The notes: generated by a model from the letters alone, not told the origin. A DNA stretch of 64,000 nucleotides from Salvelinus alpinus (GCF_045679555.1 NC_092098.1:14274538-14338537), one strand, 5' to 3'. Shown: positions 51,051 through 63,544, counted from the stretch's first letter. Numbers and translations: made by a program.

Positions 51051-52295
51051 GACAAGAGAGCGACATAAAGATTAGTACAGGGGAGGACACACAACAGTAA
51101 GCAGGAGGAGAGGGGTCTGTCTAAGTGGAAAAAAGGCTGATGGCACCACTCCACTCCCCTTCATGTTGACACAACATAATGATGACCTCTGAACCCTAGA
51201 CAGTGGTGCATTCTCTTTGGCATCTGACCTCACACCCAACGCAGACGGGACACCGTTGTTCAGACATGTCCTCCATCTTTCTCTGAGGATCCTTGTTTGA
51301 GCTCCTCTCCTGACCTCCTCGCTTATGTAAGTGTGCTGGATTTCAGCTGAGGTGCACTCAATTGAGAGAGCAGACAGACAGCCCCCACCACAGCACAGCA
51401 GAACAGCGCCCTCGGCAAGGGCAACTGCGGACACACAGCCAGCCGCAGGCTCCACTGCAACAGGGACACTCAAGACAAACCCTCTCTTTCTAACTGCACT
51501 CAAAACGGCATCTCCCTCTCTCTACTCCTCCCTTTATCAGACACCATCCCCTCACTCGTTCCAATTATTTATCCATCTATCTCTCTTTCCCTCCTCTCTT
51601 GTTCTCAAGCTGCGACCGGAGACTGCTGTTGCCTCCAGCTGAAGCTTTTGAGCACAGAAACAGCATGACTAGATGTGACAGTGGGTGCCCTCTAGTGTCC
51701 ATGACTCACTGCAGTATTGTATGAGTTCCCAACATTGTGCACATTTCATAGTGCCTGCTGATGTCTGCCTTGTCCATCCCAACACCTCAATATGTTAGAG
51801 GAGCAAGTCAGGTCTATTCATTTCTAAGTCTGTGTCATGATATACTGTATCTACATTAAGCAGGTGACAATTGACATGAAGCTTAGCCATCAACTACACC
51901 CTAACCCAGGCTCCAATGGCTTGAGAGATTGGTTTGTCTAAGTACAATAACCTGAACAGTACAAAACTAGCTGGTGGTGGACTTTATACAAGGAGATCAA
52001 TCCTGGCATTCACAGAATATGAGGCAGCAGGTGAATGTAACTGTTGAATTTCAGAAACTTGCATCATGTCATCTCCAAGGTCAATTAGATGTGTATGACA
52101 TAGTAATGGAAACCAGGAAGGCTTGAGTCAGAGAATGACTGCTAATTTGTGTCTGTGTCTCTGTGCCAATGCACAAACATTTCTACTGTACATCCTACCA
52201 CACCCTGTTTCAGTCCTGGAGCCCTGAGCTATGAATGATAACCCCAACTCTCCTCCCATTGAACTCTGATCCAGTACCAGAGCTGTTGGAGCGGG
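51051..52295. other. Spacer without recognised gene
   Basis: Noncoding-looking sequence; short frames show no family signature. Confidence 0.4.
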
Positions 52296-52440
52296 CTGAT
52301 GACCTCACAGCCCTCCTTTGTGCATTCTGGTGTAATCAGAAGGCTCTGGGCGATGGCTGATGACCTCACTGCCCTCCTCTGTGCATTCTGGTGTAATCAG
52401 ACGGCTCTGGGTGATGACTGATGACCTCACAGCTCCTCCT
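52296..52440. repeat. 61-bp tandem repeat, about 2.3 units
   Basis: Units start ctgatgacctcac at 52296, 52357 and 52418. The first two share gccctcct.tgtgcattctg and gtgtaatcaga.ggctctggg. Confidence 0.9.
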
Positions 52441-52646
52441 CATCAGCTGCAGCCAGAGTATCCTCTCTCTGCTCTGACTCACTGATCCAAATGGGTCAAG
52501 CATCTCTCTCAAACGCTCACACTGAAACTGTGACTAATCATATCACACTGAGCATGGGAAGCCATAACAATTCCTAGAGAAACACTATTTTTCCACACAA
52601 GACGAGTCGCCTTAGCCTATCATTTTAATGTTTTCCTTTTCTTCAT

Positions 52647-52869
52647 TTTACCTTTATTTTACTAGGCAAGTCAGTTAAGAACAAATTCTTATTTACAGTG
52701 ACGACCTACACCGGCCAAACCTGGACGACGCTGGGCCAATTGTGCGCCGCCCTACGGGACTCCCAATCATGTCTGGTTGTGATACAGCCTGGAATCGAAC
52801 CAGGGTGTCTGTAGTGACGCCTCAAGCACTAAGATGCAGTGCCTTAGACCGCTGCACCACCCGGGAGCC
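52647..52869 (-). mobile_element. tRNA-derived SINE
   Basis: On minus it begins GGGCTCCCGGGTGGTGCAGC and contains a B-box-like GGTTCGATTCCAGG. The body has the salmonid word TTGTTCTTAACTGACTTGCC and an A-rich tail. It is a typical salmonid SINE, not a functional tRNA. Confidence 0.88.
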
Positions 52870-52906
52870 CTTATAATGTGAATGAGTGAGAAATTCCTGA
52901 CTTATA

Positions 52907-53595
52907 CACTACCGTTCAAAGTTTGGGGTCACTTAGAACTTTCCTTGTTTTTGAAAGAAAAGCTTTTTTCTTGTCCATTTAAAATAACATCAAATTCATC
53001 AGCAATACATTGTAGACATTGTTAATGTTGTAAATCACTATTGTAGTTGCAAACGGCTGATTTTTTATGGAATATCTACATAGGCGTACAGAGGCCCATT
53101 ATCAGCAACGATCACTCCTGTGTTCCAATGGCACGTTGTGTTAGCTAATCCAAGTGATCATTTTAAAAGCCTAATTGATCATTAGAAAACCCTTTTGCAA
53201 TTATGTTAGCACAGCTGAAAACGGTTGTTCTGATTGAAGAAGCAACAAAACTGGCCTTCTTTAGACTAGCTGAGTATCTGGAGCATCAGCATTTGTGGGT
53301 TCGATTACAGACTCAAAATGGCCAGAAACAAAGAACTTTCTTCTGAAACGCATCAGTCTATTCTTGTTCTGAGAAATGAAGGCTATTCCATGTAAGAAAT
53401 TGCCAAGAAACTGAAGATCTCGTACAACGCTGTGTACTACTCCCTTCACAGTACAGCGCAAACTGGCTCTAAACAGAATAGAAAGAGGAGTGGGAGGCCC
53501 CGGTGCACAACTGAGCAAGAGGACAAGTACAAAATGTGCTTTCCTTTCAAAAACAAGGACATTTCTATGTGACCCCAAACTTTTGAACGGTAGTG
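52907..53595 (+). mobile_element. Tc1-like element, internally deleted
   Basis: Inverted ends CACTACCGTTCAAA and the complement TTTGAACGGTAGTG are flanked by TA (52905-52906 and 53596-53597). It encodes remains of the transposase N-terminus (53318-53520, related to 21234-21395) with a stop after YSM. It lacks the catalytic part. Confidence 0.88.
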
Positions 53596-53597
53596 TA

Positions 53598-54172
53598 TGT
53601 CTGTGGGTGAGAATCCTCTGTCATGTTATTTTGTCAACAGTTACTGTTATATCGTGATTGAGAGACAGTGAGTGGGTGCACTGTACCCTCAATATTGTGA
53701 GTCAACAATACAAAGAACAAAATAAATGTTCCTCTGTGAGGTCCTTGACACACTGACTGATTTCCCTTTGTGATGTTATCTTTAAGGTAAAGAGAACATC
53801 ACATCACATACAAAACAATTACCTCTACAAATCATGTCAAGCACTGATGGTTTCTAATGGATACATCTCTTGGCTGAGTAAGACAGGTCAAATAGGAGCC
53901 TCCTACAGACTCTGCCAGAGAAAACTCCCATCATCCCACCTTCCACTACCACCAGTACACAAACAGAGGGCGCCAGTGAACAGCTTGTGCTAGCAGGCTC
54001 ACACAAATCTCAGCTTGGCTTGGTCTGCCACCTGCAGCCCTCAGCAGAAACATACCAACCAAGCCATTCAGAGACGGACTGATAGAAAGACTAGATTATT
54101 ATAGCCTGGGCAGCTATAGCCATGCATAAGAAATAACATACTGTACATCTTAGAGAAGACAAGGACATGATT
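53598..54172. other. Spacer without recognised gene
   Basis: No coding frame or repeat family recognised. Confidence 0.4.
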
Positions 54173-54288
54173 ATTTTATTTTACTTGGCCTTTATTTAAC
54201 AAGGCAAGTCAGTTAAGAACAAATTCTTACTTACAATGACGGCCTACCAGAAGGCATAAGGCCTCCTGCGGGGACGGGGGTCTGGGAT
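54173..54288 (-). mobile_element. SINE 3' fragment
   Basis: Shares aaggcaagtcagttaagaac and aaattctta.ttaca.tgacg with the SINE at 52647-52869, then diverges. Head truncated. Confidence 0.75.
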
Positions 54289-54300
54289 TGAAAACAATAA

Positions 54301-54452
54301 ATATATATGTCGGCTGGAGGTAATGGCTGGAGCGGAATAGGTGGAATGGTAGTAAATACATCAAACCCATGCGTTTGATGCTACTCCATTTGCTCTGTTC
54401 CACCCATTATTATGAGCTGTCCTCCACTCAGCAGCCTCCACTGGTGTGCAGG
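54301..54452. repeat. Short palindromic interspersed repeat
   Basis: Central inverted words catcaaaccc/gcgtttgatg and flanking ggaataggtggaatgg/ccatttgctctgttccacc can fold. A common kind of short salmonid repeat; the family is not named. Confidence 0.6.
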
Positions 54453-56057
54453 TTGTCTGATCTGATCTGTAGTGATGTTATGCTCTTGGTTTTGGTCCGT
54501 GACCTTTGACCTTTGGATGTGATACGAGTAATAGATGTGGGTTGACTAATGATGGTTGTATAGTGACAGATAGACGGCTACGGATTATCATTTTAGATGT
54601 ACCTTAAAATGAACATTTAGATTGGCCAAACAGCATGTTCTCCTACCGCACAGTATGAGATTGGGTGGATTATATTTGTTATAATGAAGTAGACTGTGAT
54701 TGTGAATTTGAGAGCTTCACTGTTCATGACTGTGCAGTTATTTAAAGCCAGAGTAGTGTGTTACACTGCTGAGGCCAGGTAAGAGGCATGCCGCTGCCTC
54801 CAAACTGGCCCTGCTGAACAATGAAGAGACGAAGGAATGATAGAAGAGGTGACATTTGTGAATCATCTGTCCAAACAATACACAGGGAATGTAGCACGCA
54901 GAGGGGAGAGAAGACAAAAAGAGAGAGAGAAGATAGGGAAAAAGGAAGAAAATGAAGTAGGGAAAGACACAATACAACAGGGTGTGGGATGAGAAAAGAG
55001 AGAGGGAGACCTGCATGTGACGGTGTGTGTGAGCCGAGGCCACACCTTTTCCCCAGGATTAGCCCTAGCTCTGGCTTCAGTGGTGCAGTGGAGAAACATG
55101 GAGCAGAATATTACTGGCAGGCATCCTGCACAGCCTGCAAGCAAATGTGTGTGTGTGACTCTGCATATTACATCACACACCCTCGTTATTGCCGTTCTCA
55201 GCATAAATTAAACGCAGATGTTCCCAAATATATGAGTCTATTAATATGAATGTACAATTCTTCCTGAATTCCATTAGGCGTTTGGAGCAGGCTTGCTTAA
55301 GGTACAAACAAAAGAAAAAGATATGAAAGGACATCCTGTCGCTCCTATTCTCTTTTCCGTCCCCTCTCCTCTGTCTTTGCTGCACTGCAGGGAATTGTTC
55401 ATCTCTCTTCCTGAGACATCCCTACAGCACTACTAACTATAGGCAGGCAAAGTTAAGAAACTCAGTATTACTGGGACGCTATCGGAACAACAGTGTTTGA
55501 ATATGGCTTATAACGCAGTATTAGTAATTGGCCCTGTGGAGTCCCAGAGAACCAGTATTCTGACTCCCAGAGTAGTGTTATCTATCAACAGCTCAGAGAG
55601 TGGACTGGGGAAATGGAATCACACGATAATGCTGTACCATACACTTTCAGCTAAGACAGGATAAAAGGTACAACATTAAAAATTAAACTACATACACAGC
55701 CCCTTTATGAGATATGTCATCTCAGTGTGACACACACGTAATCTGTAAAACAAACAAGTGAAAAACAGTCCTTAATCAGAATCCTTATCCCAGCCACCCA
55801 ACATAGAGGTGGGCTCTATGTAATTTCCTGCTCTCAGGGAGTAGGTGATTAAACAGGAGCATAACGAGAATCAATCCCCTCAACTGGTTCAGTCTGCCTC
55901 TAAAAGCACTTACAAAGAGTTTGAGAAAATATTATTAAGGATTAGTATACCACACTTTTCATGAGAGCCTGCTGTAATATGGTGATACAAGACACTCTGC
56001 CATCTGTGAAAATGGCAGAGAGAAAAGAAAGAAAGCAAATGTGAGAGAGTGAGAGAG
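54453..56057. other. Spacer without recognised gene
   Basis: Noncoding-looking, partly GA-rich (54900-55010). No gene recognised. Confidence 0.4.
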
Positions 56058-56262
<205 letters not shown>

Positions 56263-57510
56263 GAGGGGAGCAGGGCTCTAGCCCAGACGTGTCTCCCTGA
56301 AGTTGTGGTATCGCTCTCAGTGCAGCAGTGAGCGTGAATCCTCCTGCCTTCCACACATAATGCAGGTGGGATTGCTCCAGGGCTCCGGCCGGAGGACCCA
56401 GGAGCCTCTAATCCATGTATCTGCCTCTGCCAGATGGGCCAGGCGGAACCACAGGCTTGACCCATTTACAGCTGGACTCATCCATGTCCTCTGTCAAGGA
56501 CTCATGCACAACTGACCCGTGGGACGGCATTACAGAAACATGCTATCATTTCCTATCCTCAGTGAGAACCACAACACACAGTCAGAGTTGAGCTCCGAGG
56601 CACAGTGGCATAAAATATACGCAATGCAGTCGCTGGACAAACACTGCAGGATGTACGGGCCGAATGCGTGAGATATGCTGAAGTGATGCATTGATGTCAA
56701 TGGGAGGTGTACATGTACGTTTGAGATACACAAGCATCAGATGTTATGCAATGAGAGCCAAAATGATCTCTGCCCAGAGAGACTGTGGAGAAATGGCTAC
56801 ACAAGCTGTGACGGACACAGACCAAACACAGAGAGTGCAAAGAAAGGTTAACATGATAGCATGGAGGTTAACTTGTGAGTTAAACAGGCAGGCAGGACCG
56901 TCTGTGACCGTCTCTACGCACAGGCCCATCCACAGGGGCCATGCACAGAGACAGATAATGGGCACGTGAGAGCATAGCAATGATTCTATGATGATTAACC
57001 TACATGATTAACTGACCCACTGACATTGAGATTATACTATACTTTAGATGAACAGGTTAATAACAATAAAAACCCTACATTCATATTAATCCTAATTACA
57101 CTAGTTAAATGTGAGATTCCAATTGAAGCTGTTCGACAGATATGTGTAAAGAGTATCACTAGCATAATGAGCCTCAGCGAACCACAGTCTTTCACCACCC
57201 TAGTTCATAATACCCCAGCTAAAGAAATGACACACATCAGAGCTCATTGGAGATCAATGGGAGTGTGAGGTTATGATGTTTTTCCCATTTATCTGGAACT
57301 GAACTGATTAAAGTTCATTTCAGTGAAGTTGTGTAACATATAATCTCCAATATCATCTTAAAGCCTATATAAATGTTGCAAGTATGGAAAGGCTGAGCTT
57401 TTGATGATCTGTGTTTGAGGAACATCAGTAAACCAGAAGGGCGAGGAACGCGGATGTGTGGCTCGGTGGTGTTGAAATAGGACAATACACGACTTCAGTG
57501 TATACTGTAT
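56263..57510. other. Spacer without recognised gene
   Basis: No exon or clear repeat is recognised between the GA tract and the RE1-like group. Confidence 0.4.
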
Positions 57511-57537
57511 GTCGCTGTCCACTCCGGTGGTGCTGAA
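57511..57537 (-). promoter_or_regulatory. RE1/NRSE-like site, expanded spacing
   Basis: TTCAGCACC, 8 nt, GGACAGCGAC on minus; both halves are identical to the gamma copies at 2469 and 9170. It lies about 865 bp past the donor of the intact alpha exon. Confidence 0.65.
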
Positions 57538-57968
57538 ATAGGCCTATGCTATAGAGTTGAAAGTGTGCCTTCGTGCTTCAGAAAACAAAGGAAAGGAAGG
57601 GTCCGCAGCAACATCAACGGGAAAAAATTATGAGAATGGCTTATCAAGAAAAAGTTCCAAAAAGTCTAATTTGAGGTTAAAAAAAGAGTTGGAGCACTCG
57701 ACAAAAAAAGGCAGAGATTAATTGATTTTTGTTCATTTTAATCAATTGTACAGGACACGAAAAGATGACTGACGTTTCGACCTGTACTGTACCTCAGGGC
57801 CACGTTCAGTATCCAAACGTTGTTGAATGTTGTAGATAGAAATCCCATGAATAGAGCCAACATGATTCCTTGTTCTTTACATCGGAGAGGCATCTTTGTT
57901 GTACATTACATATTTCCATTTGAATGTTGCAAAATGTTGGGTCATACTGAACGCAAAGCAGTACTGAT

Positions 57969-58132
57969 GCTGCTTTCCACACCAGTGGTGCTGAAATAGG
58001 CCTATATTTTACCACAGTACAGATGCTGCTTTCCACACATGTGGTGCTGAAATAGGCATGCAGTACTGATGCTGTTTTCCACTGTCGTGGTGCTGAAGCA
58101 CGGATTCTGCTGTCCAGCTCGGTGGCTCTGGG
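57969..58132 (-). promoter_or_regulatory. Tandem group of four degenerate RE1-like sites
   Basis: Four 27-bp copies at 57969-57995, 58025-58051, 58071-58097 and 58106-58132. The first three keep a perfect TTCAGCACC, then 8 nt, then a drifted right half (GGAAAGCAGC twice, GGAAAACAGC). The fourth keeps GGACAGCAGA but has lost the left half. Copies start 56, 46 and 35 bp apart and share flanking words (tgatgctg, aaatagg), so they arose by local duplication. Confidence 0.55.
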
Positions 58133-58401
58133 ATAGGCCTATACTCGACTTCCGTAGGCTACAGACGCTACGTTTGAGGAAGCAGCATTCGCTGTTGTGA
58201 AATTTGACTTCAATTCACAATTGAAGAAAATGTCAATGTCAATTGATCATCCAACAATAACATTTTGATAAAACCCAAAGCCATGAACAGTGAATTAATA
58301 AAACAGAGTAACAGACCCAGTACAACTTGTGAATAGTAAAAAAGGCTCACGTTTATCTAAACTCAATGACAAAAAAAAGCATTATGAAAAGTTATCCTTA
58401 C

Positions 58402-60750
58402 CTTCTCTGTGTTAGGGAGAGTTCGCGTCCTCTGACAAGTGTCCCCTCCATTAATACTGACCAGCTCACCATCAGCAGGTGGAAACGGCGCTGGTGTGTC
58501 GGAGCTAAAACACACGTCATACTGCTGGGTAGATTTGGAGTAAGACCAGCTCCCGTCAGGGTGCGTGGTGATCATTGGGACGCTGTACCTGCTGAAACTG
58601 CCGTCTGACCTGTGGCATTTTACAGCTATTAAACTGATGAGGATCAGTATAAATATCACTGATACTGACACAATGGCGATGAGCAGATACAGATTTAAAT
58701 CTGAGAAACTCTCCTCCTTCACAGACAGCTGTCTGAAAGTTGTTTGCGTGTCACCTGTACTTTCAACGACCACAACATCAATAGACACAGTGGCAGACAG
58801 GGAAGGTTCTCCACAATCAGACACCAGAATGATCAACAGGTGAGTTTTTAAGTCATTGTCACTCATTCGTCTCTTAGTCCGTATTTCTCCATTGCTGGTT
58901 CCTATTCTGAAGAGATTGGTCCCCTTTGGTTCAGAGATGTGATAAGAAAGCAGCGCATGATATCCAGAGTCGGCGTCTACAGCCCTGATCTTGGCCACAA
59001 AGTATCCTGCTTCAGCAGAATAGGGAATGTTCTCAGAATTAACGGCGCCGTGGTCAGAATATGGCGGGAGAATCACAGGACTGTTGTCATTCTCATCCAG
59101 GATAAAAACGTTGACAGTGACGTTGCTGCTTAGTGGAGGAACACCAGAGTCTGTGGCCTGAACGTGGAACTCAAACGTTTTAAACTCCTCGTAGTTAAAT
59201 GACTGCAAGCTGTATAGTTCACCAGTTAGATAATTTAAGTTTACAAACGAAAATAAATGTGCGTCATTGCGTCCCGATAGTGCGTAAGTAAGTTTAGAGT
59301 TTTCATCGATGTCAGGGTCATTCGCTGTCACGCTGCCAACACGAACCCCCACTGGACTGTTCTCCTTGATATACACGTTCATTATGGGCTCTGGAAAGCT
59401 TGGCGCGTTGTCATTCACATCAGAAATGTGTACAGTAATAACACTAGTGCTGGAGAGAGGTGAGGTCCCCTCATCTGTGGCTTTAATAGTTACATTATAA
59501 AGAGATGCACTCTCTCTGTCCAGAGGCCCGTCTACAACTAAAGAGTAATAGTTTTTATAAGACGACTGTAATTTAAAAGGAACATCTCCGATTACTTCGG
59601 ACTTGATGAGTCCATTTTTCCCACCGTCTTTGTCACGGACATTTATTGACGCAACAACTGTTCCTTTCTTAGCATTCTCCTTCAATGCGACAGGGGGTGA
59701 CGTCACTATTATCTCTGGGGAATTGTCATTCACATCAAGTATTTCAATTATGACTTTGCAATAGGCACTCCTTCGTGGATTACCTTTGTCTTTTGCTTGT
59801 ACACGGATTTCAAACGCGGGGTTTTCCTCGTGATCCAAACGCCCTTTAACTGTTAATTCACCAGTATGCTGGTTGAGTTGAAAGACATGTTGTGGGCCCA
59901 TTTCTCCTTTCCCAGTGAATGAGTATTCGATTTCACCGTTCACCCCCTCGTCTAAGTCTGTTGCGTTTAAAGTTAGAATTAAAGTTCCAAATGCAGCATT
60001 TTCTGACACCTGCACTTTATAGAGAGGTTTGGAGAAAATCGGAGTATTATCGTTGGCATCTATTACGTGAATTACTATCTGTTGAGTTCCGGATCGTGGA
60101 GGTTTTCCTCCATCAACAGCAGTCAGTACAAGCTTTATCACATCCTGTTTCTCTCGGTCTAAAGCTTTCTGTAGTATTAACTCAGAAGACACACTCTGCT
60201 CGCTGCCGCTTTGTACATCTAGAGAGAAGTGTTCGTTTAGACTCAGTTTGTAGGTTTTCACAGAGTTACTTCCAACATCCGAATCACTGGCGAACGGTAA
60301 AGGAAATCTGTCCCCTGGAAAGGCGGATTCAGTCATATTGACAACATGAATGCGCTCCGCAAACGATGGCGGGTTGTCATTTATGTCCACAACGTTTACT
60401 TCAATACGATGGATATGCATAGGATTATTCAATATCGCCTCAACATCAATGGAGCATTTAACTGACTTTGAGCAGACGGCTTCCCGGTCAATTCTCTCAT
60501 AGACAAAAAGATTACCTGTCTTCACGTCGACATCAAAATACCTCCTTTCGGATCCCGTTACAATGTGAATCTTTCTCGAAACCAGTTCTCTCAAATTTAG
60601 ATTTAGGTCTTTAGCGATATTTCCAACAAATGTGCCTTTACCTGCTTCCTCTGAGACGGAATACACGAACTGTCCAGAACACAATCCCCATGAACAAAGC
60701 AGCAGAAGATATTCTATCCAAACACGTCTTCTGTGGTCACACAGGCCCAT
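58402..60750 (-). CDS. pcdha: Protocadherin alpha variable exon (intact)
   Basis: A complete alpha-type variable exon of 783 codons, the last ordinary alpha exon before C2. The signal peptide (MGLCDHRRRVWIEYLLLLCS) precedes EC1, QFVYSVSEEAGKGTFVG, with CX5C as CSKSVKC. EC2-EC6, TM (about 686-710, LYLLIAIVSVSVIFILILIS) and a tail with PDGSWSYSKSTQQYDVCFSS, PAPFPPADGELVSINGGDT and ending TLPNTEK follow. Donor AAG|GTAAGG is phase 0 and joins CE1 (PKAPNADWRYS...). An upstream in-frame ATG at 60786 would add 12 residues. I chose 60750 because it starts the signal peptide cleanly, with a CSE about 227 bp away. The last 450 bp are nearly identical to the exon at the right edge. Confidence 0.95.
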
Positions 60751-60969
60751 CGCTGTACAAGTAATGCTTTTTGCAACAATACTCAAAGGGAAAAAATGAA
60801 CATAGCCTAATGCTGGCTCTGCTAGTCCGTGCTAGTACAACCAAAGTGATTCGGACAAACTATATTTTCCCTCTCCTGTCAAAACAAACCACTGGTTTCA
60901 ACTCGATTCCTTTTTTAGTATTCACTAGAGGAGGAGTCCAGCATTATTCCTCCTATTAATAATTGTCAT

Positions 60970-60990
60970 GGTCAACAGCGACATCCTGTG
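60970..60990 (-). promoter_or_regulatory. CSE-like promoter element of the alpha exon
   Basis: The minus strand reads CACAGGATGTCGCTGTTGACC with CGCT at 60977-60980, about 227 bp upstream of the ATG. It is nearly the same as the gamma elements. Confidence 0.7.
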
Positions 60991-61739
60991 TTTTCTGTAT
61001 GTATAGGATACAGCATAAATACTATTGACAAAACGAGTCTGCTATGTGTCAATTACACCACCGTGACTCTTAACAAACCAATTCGGCCAAATCTACCTTT
61101 TAAAGAGTACTATTTCAAGTAAAAGGATAAAACCATAACAAGAACGCATCTTCGAACTATAAAAAAGCTGGGATGGTCATGCGTAATTACGCATGAGTAT
61201 CCAAAACGATTAAGAGTTCTGCGACATTGCAAACATGACCAAGTACATAATGTAGAGTGAGAGACTTGCTAGCACATGACATTATTGGACGAATGGCTTA
61301 CGAAACTACCCCTGGCAGTAATGAGACTGCTGATAATAATTTACATAAATGATGCAACTGCATTTGCATGTATATACTGGTTGTTACTTCTACAATAAAC
61401 AACACCAACAACTATACTATTTTGACAGGTTAAAAAAGAACACGGAACAACCGTAATTTAGTAAACATGTTAGTATGAATGAGTCTGACAAAAACCAAAG
61501 CAATTAATCGTATGTCGCAGTTCATAGAGCAGAATTGAAACGCTAAACACCTCAGCATTTAAAGCTGGATTTGACCTAACCTAAACATACCCAAGTTGTA
61601 CTCTCTCGTCAAGTTAGAAGGGATTCAAATTAAGAAGAATGTGTAGAATATACATGCAAAATGATAACAATTTGTCAGTAAAAAAAAATACATCTAAACT
61701 CAATGACAAAAGAAAAATCTTATGAAAAGTTGTCCTTAC
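60991..61739. other. Spacer between alpha exons
   Basis: Apart from the decayed RE1-like site this is AT-rich DNA with no gene seen. Text just 3' of the relic donor (61620-61740) resembles that 3' of the other alpha donors (ctaaactcaatgacaaaa). Confidence 0.5.
61514..61534 (-). promoter_or_regulatory. Decayed canonical-spaced RE1 site
   Basis: Minus: TTCTGCTCT, AT, GAACTGCGAC. It aligns base by base with the canonical site at 63366-63386, including the flanking cgtatgtcgc, but has five substitutions in the 21 bp. It lies about 540 bp upstream of the intact exon's CSE. Confidence 0.45.
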
Positions 61740-62196
61740 CTTCTCACTGTTTGGCATAGTTTGTCCTTCGAAAAGTATCTCTTCCATTAATACTGGCCAC
61801 ATCTGCCCACATCCGCATCCTCAGTCACTGGGAGAAAAATCGCTCTCCCGCAGCAGCGTTTTCGTAAACATTTAATGCCAGTGAATTTACCAAGAAAGAA
61901 GGTTCATTATCATTTATATCCAGTATTTCAACGTGAAAAATGTTCAGATGATTGTGCGTAATGGCCTGCACTTCAGATTGTTCTCACACAGCTCCTCGCG
62001 GTCGATTCTCTCATTCACAAATAGGACGCCAGTGTTTAGGTTCACAACATAATACAATCTGAAACATATGGGACTCAAGTTCCTGAAAATTGAGGTTGAG
62101 GTCCTTGGCTATATTCCCAACAACGGTTCTCTTGTTCACCTCATCTGAGACAGAATAGACAAAGAAGCAGCAGAATCCGAATCCAACAATATCCAC
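61740..62196 (-). pseudogene. pcdha: Alpha variable exon relic with 1.9-kb internal deletion
   Basis: The 5' part reads signal/EC1 ([20 protein letters not shown]), then after frameshifts [20 protein letters not shown], the EC1/EC2 junction DINDNEPSF and the EC2 start up to DADVG. At about 61803 it jumps directly into the alpha cytoplasmic text SINGRDTFRR and ends at AAG|GTAAGG. EC2 to the TM are gone: about 457 bp remain of about 2.4 kb. There are several stops. Both the promoter CSE (62414) and the splice donor survive, so a short non-coding or truncated transcript could still form. Confidence 0.9.
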
Positions 62197-62407
62197 AATG
62201 CACGGAAAGGCCCATGCATAGGCCTTCTGTGAGTTGATTACAGTAGATTCATAATATTGCTAACATCGCGTTGTATAAGACAAATCGCTAGTATACCACG
62301 GTTGTTTCTACACACATGCCTATCTAAAGTGGATCCCCTGACTCTACCTTCAGCAGTGGGAGTTAGGGGAGGAATTGAGCCCCACATAGTTGTCAGCTGA
62401 ATATACG

Positions 62408-62428
62408 GTCTACAGCGACACCAGGTGC
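62408..62428 (-). promoter_or_regulatory. CSE-like element of the alpha relic
   Basis: Minus: GCACCTGGTGTCGCTGTAGA with CGCT at 62414-62417, about 218 bp upstream of the relic's ATG. It is retained although the exon is dead. Confidence 0.58.
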
Positions 62429-62646
62429 TCTTACTGCGCTCTTAGAAAATAACACAGCCGTATCTGAGTTATTCACGATGTTAGAATCTAACATGAGGGG
62501 TGTCTACACAACAAACAAATAAACAAATAAGCAAATTGATCCAATGAACAACACTTTCTTCCAAAATGTATCTTCTCGCTTAGCCCAACGTGCCAAACAG
62601 CGAATGACCAGCATGGCTAGACATGCTATGGTGTACACAGACCAGT

Positions 62647-63180
62647 TTTTTATTTATTTAACAAGGAAGGGCTCATTGAGATTTGAAATCTCTTTTTCAA
62701 GAGCGTCCTGGCCAAGATAGGCAGCGCCAAGTCATTACACAATTATAGACAGACAACATGAAAAACTACAGGTAAACTAGTAAAAAAAACATAGAATTCA
62801 CAGGAGTATAAGACAATCATAAAACAGTCAATTAAAAACATTGACAGCTTAAGGAATCAGCATCAAAATCCTTCATTAATAATTTAAAAAACCGAATCGG
62901 GACAAGTTCTTCCAGTTTAAAAGTATTTTATAAGGCCTTCCAAGCCGATGGTGCAGAGTACATGAAAGCCTTTTTTTTATTTTACCAAATTCAGTTCGGA
63001 CATTTGGAACAGCTAGGAGGATAAAGTCCTGCGAACGAAGATAGTACCCACCACATTTATGAAGAATAAAAATGGCCAAATAAAATGGTGGTAACCCAAA
63101 ATGGCTTTGTAAATACAAGTATACTGGTGACAGCCTACGAGTGACTAGAGAAGGCCAGCCAACCCTGCTATATAAATAGT
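62647..63180. repeat. Interspersed repeat inserted between CSE and RE1
   Basis: A block starting ttatttatttaacaaggaag and ctcattgagatttgaaatct, with salmonid-repeat character. A minus frame (62876-63118) holds no recognised domain. The family is not identified and the borders are approximate. Subtracting its length brings the RE1 at 63366 to the usual distance from the CSE. Confidence 0.55.
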
Positions 63181-63365
63181 TGCTTTTGCAGTTTAAAATA
63201 AATCTGAATGCTCCATTGTTGCTTCTACAATAAACAACTGAACTACTATATTTCGACAGGTTGGTATATGTATATAATAGAGGAGACTATTAATAACAAT
63301 GCATCAATTTAATCGTGAAAACATGTAAGCAGGAATGAGACTGACACTAACCAAAGCAGCCGTAT

Positions 63366-63386
63366 GTCGCTGTCCATTGTGCTGAA
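63366..63386 (-). promoter_or_regulatory. Canonical RE1/NRSE (REST) site
   Basis: Minus: TTCAGCACA, AT, GGACAGCGAC; canonical 2-nt spacing and few mismatches to the RE1 consensus. It lies about 160 bp past the donor of the right-edge alpha exon. Confidence 0.7.
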
Positions 63387-63544
63387 CAGAGACGACGTAA
63401 AAATGGATTTAAATTCGTGCGATAGATTTTTTTTAACATATTTAAGAAAATATTTACAAAGTGCAAGCAACATAATAGTAATATTTCAGTGGGAAATAAA
63501 CGACAACGCAATGAAAAAAAAGCCAAATGAATAGTTGCCCTTAC

